This document shows, in pieces, positions 28,931-37,219 of a DNA stretch of 64,000 nt (positions are counted from its first letter, which is position 1; each line of letters begins with the position of its first letter). The DNA is from Thalassorhabdomicrobium marinisediminis. GTDB lineage: Bacteria > Pseudomonadota > Alphaproteobacteria > Rhodobacterales > Rhodobacteraceae. A program made the translations under genes and the position numbers. The notes below the pieces were generated by a model, which was not told the origin of the DNA, ran no database searches, and saw only the letters and a program-made list of their open reading frames with translations. The stretch covers positions 1 through 64,000 of the forward strand of contig NZ_QCYG01000006.1 of assembly GCF_003072065.1 (NCBI RefSeq). The letters run 5' to 3'.

Positions 28931-30556
28931 TTAAAAATCGAAATCTGTGGTGATGCCGCGGCGCAACTGGAAGCGGTGGCTGGCATAATCTTCGTAGTGG
29001 CTGGTCTTGCCGATCCGCTCGCGCAGTTTCAAGAAGACATCTTGGTCGTTGAACTGGTCCGCTTCGCGGGACAGGAGAAACTTGAGTGGCAGCTCTCGTT
29101 CTCGGGCATTCTCCGAGGCGAAGTCAAACGTGAGATTGTGTTCATCGGAGATAAGCGTGCCGTCATTGGCGTATATGCCTGCCAACAGATCACGCTGCTG
29201 CTGTTTCTCGGAAACGGCCTGGGCCTGGTAGAGCGTGACTGCTGTTTGGCCCGATGAGATCAAGCTTCGACCGGGGACGATAATCTGGACATCGACCTTG
29301 CCCACATCTGCTTCCCGCCGTTTGCCGACCTTTAATACCGGGATGACAACTTCCTGCAGCGATGCGCCCCCATGGACAAATCGGCTGCCCGCGCCTTTGA
29401 CGCGCATACGGTTGATCGAGTTGGGGATCAGCACGTCGAGGTCACCCGACAGACCCAGTTCTGCCGACGAAAATTTCTTCATTCCAGAGGTTTCATTCAG
29501 TCCGCGACCTATAACGAAGCGCCGGTTCTTAAACAGGATTTCCGAACCCGTGGGGTCAGCAACAGAGAAATCGGACTGGTCCAACGGGCGGTGCTGATAG
29601 AGAAACCCGTGATCTGCGGTGATCAAAATATTCGAGAAATTCGCGGTCGTCAGCTTGCGAACAAGCTTTGTCAGATCCTCGATGGCATCTTCAGCGGCCT
29701 CGGTTAAGCGATCCTCGGTTGCCAGCTTGTCGCCGATGATGTCGATGCGGTTGTGATAGAGGTACAGGATATCATGATCGCGGAAGAGCGCTTTGCCCTC
29801 TTCCGCCTTCATGTTCATGAAGTCTTCTGCCTTCATGGCTTTCGCTGTATCGCCGGCGCGGCCTTTGCCGAGGATTTTTTGGCGGTTGACGGTGCCCTGA
29901 GTCGGCTCACCGAAAGACGACACAGCCGCATCGCCGGACAGGGTCAACGCCTCGTTCGGCAGCAGGGCGGCCATGCCAAGCTGGGTGTAGCTGGGGAGCG
30001 TCGAGACCATCGGCTTCAGTTGCGCATCGTAGCGAGACAACTTGCGAATCTCGCGCTGGCATTCCTCGGCCACCTCAAAGCGCAGCGCATCCGAGACAAT
30101 CACGACAACTTTTTGGTCGCGGCGCCGGTACTTGGCCGCATGATCGCGGTAGAAGTCTGTCTGTTTGGCATACCTGGGCACTGACCAGTCGGACAGCTTC
30201 GCGATCTGGTCCTGCCAGGCGTCATTGACCGTTAAAAGAAAGTTGGTGGTGTAGCGGTTCTCAACGCTTTCGAACAATGATCCCAGCAGGGAAGCCTGTC
30301 CGCTCTTCTGCATGTGGTAGATGAACTTACGATAGAGCTGGTCGATTTTGAACCAGCTGGACACGTACCGCTTCACCCCCTCGGCGGGGGAGGTCATAGA
30401 GAGCGTTGCCTCGGCCAGGGCCTGCTGGAATTCCGTGGCGTAGCCAATCGCTTTATAGATATCGCGGTAGATTGGATACCAATGGCTTTGGCGGCGCTCT
30501 CTGACAGTCTTCAACACTTCGGCGGAGGTCATCGTCTGGCTTGACATGGCTGCCAC
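28931..30556 (-). pseudogene. pglZ: 5'-truncated pglZ (BREX alkaline-phosphatase-like protein)
   Basis: The 541 codons match only the C-terminal part of BREX PglZ, whose full length is around 850 residues. The alkaline-phosphatase-type core is kept: VVIVSDALRFEVAEE near residue 153 (metal-binding Asp156), LPSYTQLGMAALLP near 185 and ITADHGFLYQH near 310. The frame is open only back to 30590, where it meets an in-frame stop, and apparent homology fades at the tniB fragment. The nominal GTG start at 30556 is therefore probably not original. PglZ precedes brxL here as in intact BREX loci, which supports the assignment. Confidence 0.82.
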
Positions 30557-30948
30557 CAGCTTTCGCGCTCCTGTCAGAGCCCACGGGCGAAACTATCCGC
30601 CGGTTCAACCAATTCGCGCTGTCGCGGATCTGCCCCGGTAGCAAGGGGGCGCACCTCTTCCGCCGGAATTTCTCAAAATCAGCCAAAATCCTCGAGCTGA
30701 AAGTCGAGGACGAGGAAAATTTTGCTGACCGCATTCTCTTCGCGAAACATGGCCAAGTCGGAAAATCGGTCGAACTGGCCAAGGAAATTCTGCGCGGCGC
30801 CATCTCAAGGAGGCGCGAGGAGATTACGCTCGAATTTGCCGAGCGGGTCTTCAGAAAAACGAACTCAACCATGGGCATGACGCCGTTTGAAGCTGCAGGT
30901 TGGTCTGCTGTGGAGGCTGAGCTGCTTTCGATCGGGTGGGCTCAATGA
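30541..30948 (+). pseudogene. tniB: 5'-truncated tniB (transposition AAA+ ATPase)
   Basis: About 130 codons resemble the C-terminal helical part of TniB/TnsC-type ATPases (FADRILFAKHGQVGKSVELAKE, then ITLEFAERVF and MTPFEAAGW). The Walker A and B regions, which lie in the N-terminal two thirds of a usual 300-residue TniB, are missing. The nominal TTG start lies inside the head-to-head pglZ fragment. Its stop overlaps the tniQ start (ATGA), the usual tniB-tniQ coupling. It cannot be an active ATPase. Confidence 0.72.
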
Positions 30949-32417
30949 TGTCCCTTTGGCCTTCCCTTCCATTCGACCCCGAGGAAACACTCTTGTCCTA
31001 CACAGACCGTTTGGCCGGAATGCACACAGGGCGCGGCATGGCACGATTGCTCCGCGACCTGGGCGTCAATACCGAGCATTTTGCCTCTGGGCGCCCCGGG
31101 GCGGTATCAGCGTTCGCTCAGGCGGTTGGACTGGCCCTCGATGAAGCACAGCGCGCTGCCATCCGCGTGCTCCAGCGGGCGGCCTCTTTCCGAGGCGAAC
31201 ATTTGTCGAAATCTTTCCTGAGTCCACGTGCAGACCGTTACTGCCCGAGCTGTCTCGCGGAAGACGGCGCGATTCCTGATCGCCGATTTCGACTGATCTG
31301 GGGGGTTCGCCATGTGTCTCGCTGTGACCTGCACTCAACATGGCTCGTTGAGGCGCCCTACAAGAATGAGACCAACCTGCGAGAAGCGCTGGGAGGCGAA
31401 CCGATGGCTTCGCCAAGTACGGCGACGCCAGAACCGCCAGAATACCTTAAATGGCTGCGAGGCCGTGTTACCGGCGGTTCAAGTTCCGAAGGCTCTTGGA
31501 TGGCAGGCCAGACACTGGAGCATGTTCTTGCCGCATCTGAGATGCTTGGCGGCATCCTGCAGCATGGCCACAAGGTTGCTCTCACGAGGTTGACCGCCGC
31601 CCAAACCGAAGAGGCCACAGATATTGGGTTCTCGATCTATTCCGAGGGCCCAGGCGCAATCGAGGAGGCGCTGGATACAATCCGCAAATCGTCGTCGGCA
31701 ACCGCGGTCCAGGCGGGACCGTTGGCCTACTACGGCAAGCTCTTTGACTGGTTGGACCGCCGCAGCAACGCGGTCGATCCCGGCCCAATTCGCGACATTC
31801 TGCGCGACCATATTGTAAAGCATTCCGCGGTGGAGCCAGGCACGAAAGTCTTGGGAGCTGAGATCACCGAACGGCGATATCATACCCTCTATAGTCTTTC
31901 GAAAGCGGTTGAAATTGAGCGTCCGCGCCTATCCCGCCTTCTCAAGAAACTTGGCGAAATCCCGCAAGAGGCGACCGAGGTCGAAAGTGGGAAAATGGTG
32001 TTTGAGGTGGCCAGGATCGTCCCGCTTATCGACGCCTTTTCAACCGCTATCCCACTGTCCGAAGTCCCCGTGTATCTGGGCGCAAGCAAAAGTCAGGTAA
32101 AACGGCTCTACCGCCATGGAACCTTGCAGCCTTTGATCCCGACAACTGGACGCGGTTCCGTCCGTAGAGTGGTGTTCGCCCGACGCCATTTAGATGACCT
32201 ATTGGCGCGGGTTGCAGAACTCCCAGAGTTGGGAGCGCAAAATGACGATTTCCACCCGATCTCCTATGCGTGCCAGCGCGGTGCCGGGCATTTCGAGGAA
32301 ATTTTCGCTGAGGCTCTTGAAGGCCGAATTATGGCATTCCGCCACCCGGGTAGGACTGGCATCGACGCCATTCAGGTTGATGTTAAATCTTTGATGCAGG
32401 TGAATGCATCCTCCTGA
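30945..32417 (+). CDS. tniQ: TniQ family transposition protein
   Basis: TniQ/TnsD proteins select targets and link the transposase ATPase to DNA. The 490-residue protein opens with the family signature PEETLLSYTDRLAG (about residues 12-25) and a zinc ribbon C-x2-C-x23-C-x2-H (Cys100, Cys103, Cys127, His130). The C-terminal half contains helix-turn-helix-like stretches (VPVYLGASKSQVKRLYRHGTL near 375). It looks intact and has its own terminator, but without tniA and a whole tniB it has no partners here. It reads toward the right end of the element. Confidence 0.87.
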   Translation: MMSLWPSLPFDPEETLLSYTDRLAGMHTGRGMARLLRDLGVNTEHFASGRPGAVSAFAQAVGLALDEAQRAAIRVLQRAASFRGEHLSKSFLSPRADRYCPSCLAEDGAIPDRRFRLIWGVRHVSRCDLHSTWLVEAPYKNETNLREALGGEPMASPSTATPEPPEYLKWLRGRVTGGSSSEGSWMAGQTLEHVLAASEMLGGILQHGHKVALTRLTAAQTEEATDIGFSIYSEGPGAIEEALDTIRKSSSATAVQAGPLAYYGKLFDWLDRRSNAVDPGPIRDILRDHIVKHSAVEPGTKVLGAEITERRYHTLYSLSKAVEIERPRLSRLLKKLGEIPQEATEVESGKMVFEVARIVPLIDAFSTAIPLSEVPVYLGASKSQVKRLYRHGTLQPLIPTTGRGSVRRVVFARRHLDDLLARVAELPELGAQNDDFHPISYACQRGAGHFEEIFAEALEGRIMAFRHPGRTGIDAIQVDVKSLMQVNASS

Positions 32418-32440
32418 CGACAATCGAAAATCTATAGACC

Positions 32441-32470
32441 AAGAAGCTCGCTTTTGGCGGGCTTTTTTCT
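32441..32470 (+). terminator. tniQ terminator
   Basis: AAGCTCGC (32444-32451) pairs with GCGGGCTT, loop TTTTG, followed by a run of six Ts. It lies 27 bp after the tniQ stop. Confidence 0.82.
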
Positions 32471-32513
32471 TGGGGCATCTGTGTTCGCGAGATCCTTGAT
32501 AAGATTCCGCGCA

Positions 32514-32627
32514 ATCTTGCCCCGATTATCGCGGGATCTTTGCTCCGATTTCATAGTGAGGGCTTTTAAGCCATTGTTTTATAAAGTTTATTTAGGCTTT
32601 TCCGAGACAACTTTGCCCCGATTTACA
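32514..32627. repeat. Right end of transposon 1: three binding-like repeats
   Basis: Three copies of one core are visible: CTTGCCCCGATT (32516-32527), CTTTGCTCCGATTT (32538-32551) and the terminal CTTTGCCCCGATTTACA (32611-32627). They are inverted relative to the two copies at the left end. An asymmetric number of transposase sites at the two ends is typical of Tn7-like elements. Confidence 0.87.
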
Positions 32628-32632
32628 AGCCT
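32628..32632. repeat. Right 5-bp target-site duplication of transposon 1
   Basis: AGCCT follows the terminal ACA and matches 26640-26644 exactly. One base (G, 32633) separates it from the left end of the next element. Confidence 0.92.
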
Positions 32633-32633
32633 G

Positions 32634-34334
32634 TGTAAATCGGGGCAAAGTTGCCTCGGAATCGGGGTAAGGACTGAGCGATCCGAACACTCGCGCAAGA
32701 TATCGTGCGTATTCGCATACAAAATCTATATGTAGGCGGCGGTGAATGCGTAGTGCCTCCTTCCCGGCGATGGCGCCGACAGTCGAAGGCTACCACGGTT
32801 TGGCGTTCTTGCGCGGCGGAATGACCGCATGGGCGCCTCGGTCGGAAAGGGCGTCATGGCATTTGCGCGTCACCGACGTTGCTTCCGTCCACTGGCCTCA
32901 CGGACCAGCGGCATTCGCCGATGAACTGTTGACGGCACGGATCTTCAACGTCTGTGTCATCGACACCCCCTTTGTCTGAATACACTCAGGCGCCCAATTT
33001 CTGCCAGTCTTCTACGCAAATCGATCGTCTATCTGGGATACGACCTTCGGGAAAACTTCCTCGTGCCGGGATAGGATAGTTCGGTAAATATTCGCATAGG
33101 TCTTATTTTTCAGCAACTCTTGTGCGCGCATTCTATGCCAATTAACCGACGCTTTGTGGAGGTCAGCTAGTTCAGTGTCCTTTAAGAGCTCAGCCACCGC
33201 TCCTCGCAGATCAGGATTTCCGGCTTTGGAAATTTCGTCTTCAACTTCATTGCAATTGTAAAGATCCCAATACCTCATGGTGTCCTCTAAGTCCGGCTCG
33301 GTGGGTTTGATCCCCTTGATCGGGTTGGCGCTTCCGCGGTCCTTTTGCAACAGGAAGCCTCTAAAGGAGCGGATCGTATAATGGGCGATGTCAACCAAAC
33401 CGAAAGCGGTCATATTGGGAGGAAGCCTTTTGAACGGGGTTGCAATTTTCTCAGACGGCAACTCGGTCCCGTCTCCATTTACCCAGTTCACCCGGCAGAG
33501 CTCTGGCTCTGCAAGCTCAGGCGAATTGTTTGCGAATTTCGTCCAAGGGAAACCGCCCCGCGCGAGATACTTCACCGGCGCATGACTTTTATTGTTGTCT
33601 TTGCGCCAACGGAACGTTTCAGTCACCAATCCATCGTCTGGCAATATGCCGTCGATACCGCTACACCCAAAGGTACGCAATGACATGGAAATTGCATCGG
33701 CGTCTGGCACCGCATTCACAAGATCCTCCAACCTGCCATTTCCAACCTTGACCCGGATGAATTCATCTGCATCGATATGTGTAACCCAGTCGGATCGCCG
33801 CAGGCGTGGCAATTCATTAACGTAGCGCACCAGTTCAATATGATGACGGGCATTCTGTTTGCGGACCGACGGATTGATCATATGGCGAACAAGGCCGAGT
33901 TCATCCAATCGCTCGAGAATAACATCCGTGAAATCCGAACAATGATTCGAGAACACTAGCATGTCGTTGATCCCGATCATGCGATTGTGGGCGACCCATT
34001 CTAAAATATAGGGTCCCTCATTCTTCATCGGCGTAATTGACGTGACGCGCATTCTGTCTTTCTCCTTTGTCTGGGTTTCGTTTTTGGAAGGATAACCCCC
34101 CCTTATTCCTAATAGGCCGCTGGTATAACTGAGTAGCCCTTCTTGGTCCCACGGCGAGCATAATGCTGTCAACGAGCATGGAGATATGACGCAAGTCAAT
34201 GATGGTCGTCGTCAGGCGACGATTTGTATCTGCTTGGTCCTGTATGGGAACTCAATCTCTTAAATGACCTTCGTCAGATGGTTCGGCCCTAGGTATATTT
34301 GAGCTCTTCCGAGACAGCTTTGCCTTGATTTACA
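32634..34334. mobile_element. Second, related mini-element carrying a glycosyltransferase-like gene
   Basis: The left end repeats that of transposon 1: TGTAAATCGGGGCAAAG (32634-32650), AATCGGGGTAAGG (32660-32672), and ATCTATATGTAG at 32724-32735, exactly 90 bp inside as in transposon 1. The right end (about 34307-34334), read inward, starts TGTAAATCAAGGCAAAGC and has diverged. Flanking bases (GCCTG left, CTGGG right) do not form a clean duplication, so it is older, rearranged, or a hybrid. It holds no transposition gene. From 32736 to 33011 no credible gene is present. Confidence 0.72.
33012..34052 (-). CDS. Glycosyltransferase family 2-like protein (cargo of mini-element)
   Basis: The 346-residue protein begins RVTSITPMKNEGPYILEWVAHN, the start of the Glyco_tranf_2_4/GT92-like fold, and has the metal-binding motif THIDADEF near residue 96. 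A C-terminal helical region with HRMRAQELL follows. Such enzymes transfer sugars to surface polysaccharides or act on glycans of unknown type. AAGGAGA is well placed before the ATG at 34052; the longer open frame upstream lacks similarity. Its lower GC than the flanks fits transfer with the mobile element. Confidence 0.75.
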   Translation of the reverse strand: MRVTSITPMKNEGPYILEWVAHNRMIGINDMLVFSNHCSDFTDVILERLDELGLVRHMINPSVRKQNARHHIELVRYVNELPRLRRSDWVTHIDADEFIRVKVGNGRLEDLVNAVPDADAISMSLRTFGCSGIDGILPDDGLVTETFRWRKDNNKSHAPVKYLARGGFPWTKFANNSPELAEPELCRVNWVNGDGTELPSEKIATPFKRLPPNMTAFGLVDIAHYTIRSFRGFLLQKDRGSANPIKGIKPTEPDLEDTMRYWDLYNCNEVEDEISKAGNPDLRGAVAELLKDTELADLHKASVNWHRMRAQELLKNKTYANIYRTILSRHEEVFPKVVSQIDDRFA

Positions 34335-34405
34335 CTGGGCGCGGCGGTGCATTGCGATTGCGCCCGCGGGCTTGTACCAAGGGGCAACTGTGCAGGAGGT
34401 GCCCG
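34053..34405. other. Intergenic stretch holding the right end of element 2
   Basis: From 34053 to about 34306 there is low-GC sequence upstream of the glycosyltransferase-like gene, with its probable promoter but no gene. The element end lies at 34307-34334, and 34335-34405 is the leader of kbl, including AGGAGGT about 34394-34400. Confidence 0.6.
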
Positions 34406-35593
34406 ATGAGTGATCGTTTCATTGCCGACATGGAGGCCATGCTGTCGCAGATCGACGCGGACGGGCTTATGAAGCGCGAGCGTTTGATCACCTCGCCCCA
34501 GCGGGCCGAGATCACCGTGGGCACGCGTGAGGTGATCAACCTGTGCGCCAACAATTATCTGGGGCTGGCCGATCACCCCGACCTCAAGAAGGCCACGCAG
34601 GACGCGATGGACGACAAGGGGTTCGGCATGGCCTCGGTCCGGTTCATTTGCGGCACGCAGGACCTGCACCGGGAGCTTGAGCAAAAGCTCGCGTCGTTTC
34701 TGGGCAAGGATGACTCGATCCTGTTTGCCGCCTGCTTCGACGCCAATGGTGGCCTGTTCGAGCCGCTTTGGGGCCCCGAGGATGCGGTGGTGTCCGACGC
34801 TCTGAACCATGCGTCGATCATCGACGGCATCCGCCTGTGCAAGGCGCGGCGCTTCCGCTACGCCAACAACGACATGGCCGACCTTGAAGCGAAACTGAAA
34901 GAGGCGCGGGACGGCGGGGCGCGGCATGTGATGATCGCCACCGATGGTGTGTTCTCGATGGATGGCTATCTGGCGAACCTGCCCGAGATTACGCGGTTGG
35001 CGAAAACCTATGACGCCTTGGTGATGGTGGACGACTGCCATGCCACCGGCCTTATGGGGCCGAACGGCGCGGGCACCCCTGACCACTTCGGCGTCGATGT
35101 GGACATCCTCACCGGCACGCTGGGCAAGGCCTTGGGTGGCGCGCTGGGCGGCTATATCGCAGGGCCGCAGGCGGTGATCGACGTGTTGCGCCAGCGTGCG
35201 CGGCCCTATCTGTTCTCGAACGCGCTGCCGCCCATGCTAGTGGCCGCCGGGCTGGAGGCGATCCGGCTGGTGGAAGAGGGGGCCGACCTGCGCGCGCAAC
35301 TCAAGGAGAACGCGACCTATTGGCGCGCCGGACTTGAGGCGCTGGGCTTCGACGTGCTGGCGGGCGAGCATCCCATCGTGCCGGTCATGCTGGGCGAAGC
35401 GCAACTGGCGCAAGACATGGCCGCGGGCCTGTTCGAGGAAGGCGTCTATGTCACCGGGTTCTTCTTTCCCGTGGTGCCCAAGGGGCAGGCGCGCATCCGC
35501 ACGCAGATGAATGCGGCCCTGATGCGCGAGCAGTTGGACCGCGCGCTTGAGGCCTTCGGCAAGGTCGGGCGCGCGTTGGGCGTGATCTCATGA
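34406..35593 (+). CDS. kbl: Glycine C-acetyltransferase (2-amino-3-ketobutyrate CoA ligase)
   Basis: Kbl cleaves 2-amino-3-ketobutyrate with CoA into glycine and acetyl-CoA, the second step of threonine degradation. The 395-residue alpha-oxoamine-synthase fold shows [10 protein letters not shown] near residue 50, [13 protein letters not shown] near 206 and the PLP-lysine motif [12 protein letters not shown] near 242. AGGAGGT precedes the ATG at 34406. Its stop overlaps the tdh start by four bases, so the two are translated together. Confidence 0.96.
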   Translation: MSDRFIADMEAMLSQIDADGLMKRERLITSPQRAEITVGTREVINLCANNYLGLADHPDLKKATQDAMDDKGFGMASVRFICGTQDLHRELEQKLASFLGKDDSILFAACFDANGGLFEPLWGPEDAVVSDALNHASIIDGIRLCKARRFRYANNDMADLEAKLKEARDGGARHVMIATDGVFSMDGYLANLPEITRLAKTYDALVMVDDCHATGLMGPNGAGTPDHFGVDVDILTGTLGKALGGALGGYIAGPQAVIDVLRQRARPYLFSNALPPMLVAAGLEAIRLVEEGADLRAQLKENATYWRAGLEALGFDVLAGEHPIVPVMLGEAQLAQDMAAGLFEEGVYVTGFFFPVVPKGQARIRTQMNAALMREQLDRALEAFGKVGRALGVIS

Positions 35594-36636
35594 GCTTGCC
35601 CAACACGATGAAGGCGCTTGAGAAGTCCAAACCCGAAGAGGGGTTGTGGATGGTGCAGGCGCCGGTGCCCGAGATCGGCCCCGATGATGTTCTGATCCGC
35701 ATCAACGCCACGGGCATTTGCGGCACCGACATCCACATCTGGAACTGGGACGACTGGGCGCAGGCCACGGTGCCGGTGCCGATGATCACCGGACACGAAT
35801 TCGCCGGTGAGATTGTCGAGCTCGGGCGCAACGTCACCGGCTTGCAGCTTGGCCAGCGCTGCTCGGGCGAGGGGCACGTGGTCGGCACAGACAGCCGCCA
35901 GAGCCGGTCGGGGAAGTTCCATCTGGACCCGGGCACGCGCGGCATTGGCGTGAACGTGCAAGGCGCCTTTGCCGGATACCTGCGACTGCCCGCGTTCAAC
36001 GTGGTGCCGCTGCCCGATGACATTCCTGACGAGATTGGCGCGATCCTCGACCCGCTTGGCAATGCCGTGCACACCGCGCTGAGCTATGACCTGCTGGGCG
36101 AGGATGTGCTGATCACCGGCGCGGGGCCGATCGGGATCATGGCCGCCGCCGTGGCGCGCCATGCGGGCGCGCGGCATGTGGTGATCACCGACATCAACCC
36201 CGACCGCCTTGCGCTAGCCCGGGTGGTCTGTCCCAACGTGCGCACGGTGGATGTCACCGCCGAAGACCTGCACGACGTCTCGCACGAGTTGGGGATGAAA
36301 CAGGGCTTCGACGTCGGGCTTGAGATGTCCGGCAGTCAGCAGGCGCTCGATCAAATGGTGGAAAACTTGATCATGGGCGGCAAGATCGCGCTTCTGGGCA
36401 TTCCGCCGGGCAAGTCGCCGGTGGACTGGTCGCGGATCGTGTTCAAGGCGATCACCATCAAGGGCGTTTACGGGCGCGAGATGTTCGAGACCTGGTACAA
36501 GATGATCGCCATGCTGCAGAACGGGCTGGACGTGAGCCGCGTGATCACGCACCGCCTGCCGGTGGATCAATTCCGCGAGGGGTTTGCCGCGATGAAATCC
36601 GGGCAGTCCGGCAAGGTCGTCCTGCGCTGGACCTGA
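35590..36636 (+). CDS. tdh: L-threonine 3-dehydrogenase
   Basis: Tdh oxidises threonine to 2-amino-3-ketobutyrate with NAD+, feeding Kbl. This zinc-dependent medium-chain dehydrogenase has catalytic-zinc ligands in ATGICGTD (Cys) and GHEFAGEI (His-Glu), the NAD-binding [10 protein letters not shown] near residue 178 and the 348-residue length of the family. The usual four-cysteine structural-zinc lobe is altered: the segment around residues 90-112 has one Cys in QRCSGEGH and then a Ser/Arg-rich stretch. It ends 9 bp from the convergent lrp gene. Confidence 0.95.
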   Translation: MSLPNTMKALEKSKPEEGLWMVQAPVPEIGPDDVLIRINATGICGTDIHIWNWDDWAQATVPVPMITGHEFAGEIVELGRNVTGLQLGQRCSGEGHVVGTDSRQSRSGKFHLDPGTRGIGVNVQGAFAGYLRLPAFNVVPLPDDIPDEIGAILDPLGNAVHTALSYDLLGEDVLITGAGPIGIMAAAVARHAGARHVVITDINPDRLALARVVCPNVRTVDVTAEDLHDVSHELGMKQGFDVGLEMSGSQQALDQMVENLIMGGKIALLGIPPGKSPVDWSRIVFKAITIKGVYGREMFETWYKMIAMLQNGLDVSRVITHRLPVDQFREGFAAMKSGQSGKVVLRWT

Positions 36637-36645
36637 CGCGCGGCG

Positions 36646-37113
36646 CTAAAGCCGGCCAAGGGGCAGCGGGCGCTGCTCCTCGATCGCTTCCATCGCGAAA
36701 TAGGAGGTCACGGTGTCGAGCTCGATGTTCTCGATCAGCCGTTTATAGACGTTGTCATAGCCCGCCATGTTGTTGACAACGATCTTCAGCAGATAGTCAT
36801 ATTCGCCACCGATGCGGAAAAAGTCGATCACTTCGGGGATCGCCGAGACATGGGCGCGGAACTTGCGCAGCCAGTCGGTCGAGTGGTGCCGCGTTTTGAT
36901 CAGCGCGAAGATGATGAAGCTGCCGCCGAGTTTCTCGCGGTCGATGACCACCGTGCGGTTGCGGATCACGCCGCGCGCCTCCAGCGCCTTGAGCCGCCGC
37001 CAGCAGGCGTTTTGCGACAGGCCGACCTGTTCGGCCAGCGCCCGCTGAGACTGGCCCGCGTCGCGCTGCAGCTCTTCCAGAATGCGGCAATCGAAATGAT
37101 CTAGGTTCTCCAT
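36646..37113 (-). CDS. Lrp/AsnC-family transcriptional regulator
   Basis: The 155-residue protein has an N-terminal winged helix (LDHFDCRILEELQRDAGQSQRALAEQVGLSQNACWRR, residues 4-40) and a C-terminal RAM ligand-binding domain ending with the typical IGGEYDYLLKIVV and S-Y-F-A-M-E segments. Such regulators sense amino acids. It is divergent from the class-V aminotransferase gene, with a 106-bp shared promoter region containing the small palindrome TCATATGA near 37127. Control of that neighbour and perhaps of tdh-kbl is inferred. Confidence 0.9.
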   Translation of the reverse strand: MENLDHFDCRILEELQRDAGQSQRALAEQVGLSQNACWRRLKALEARGVIRNRTVVIDREKLGGSFIIFALIKTRHHSTDWLRKFRAHVSAIPEVIDFFRIGGEYDYLLKIVVNNMAGYDNVYKRLIENIELDTVTSYFAMEAIEEQRPLPLGRL

Positions 37114-37219
37114 AAGATTGGATCATATGACCCAAAACAGGATATGCAACGGTGGTTTTATGTGAAGATTTTTCCGTCTGACGTGTCAGAATGCAGAGGT
37201 TCACAACACCGGAGCCGAC

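Larger units (their letters stand above)
26645..32627. mobile_element. TniABQ/Tn7-type transposon with decayed BREX cargo
   Basis: This 5983-bp element has perfect terminal inverted repeats (28 bp inside the target duplication, TGTAAATCGGGG...; the match runs 2 bp further into the flank), subterminal transposase-binding-like repeats, and a 5-bp target duplication AGCCT on both sides. The right part carries a 5'-truncated tniB and a complete tniQ reading toward the right end. The left part carries a truncated pglZ and a complete brxL reading toward the left end. tniA and the first BREX genes are absent. Base composition is visibly lower in GC than the flanks. With no transposase the element cannot move by itself. 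It sits directly behind the NDUFS4 gene, leaving it intact. Confidence 0.9.

Noticed and set aside
26849-30556. A complete, working BREX system
   Set aside because: brxA, brxB, brxC and pglX are absent and pglZ is truncated, so only a remnant can be claimed.
32746-32979. Open frame with GLAFLRGGMTAWAP, resembling the end of a rhodanese domain
   Set aside because: Only the last motif is similar; no rhodanese core, no ribosome binding site and odd codon use inside the element. Probably chance or a remnant too short to name.
26641-34334. CRISPR array or CRISPR-associated transposon
   Set aside because: The repeats at the ends are transposase-site-like, few and unevenly spaced, and no cas gene or array of regular spacers is present.
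32634-34334. Clean 5-bp target duplication around the second element
   Set aside because: Left flank GCCTG and right flank CTGGG differ, so no duplication can be claimed.
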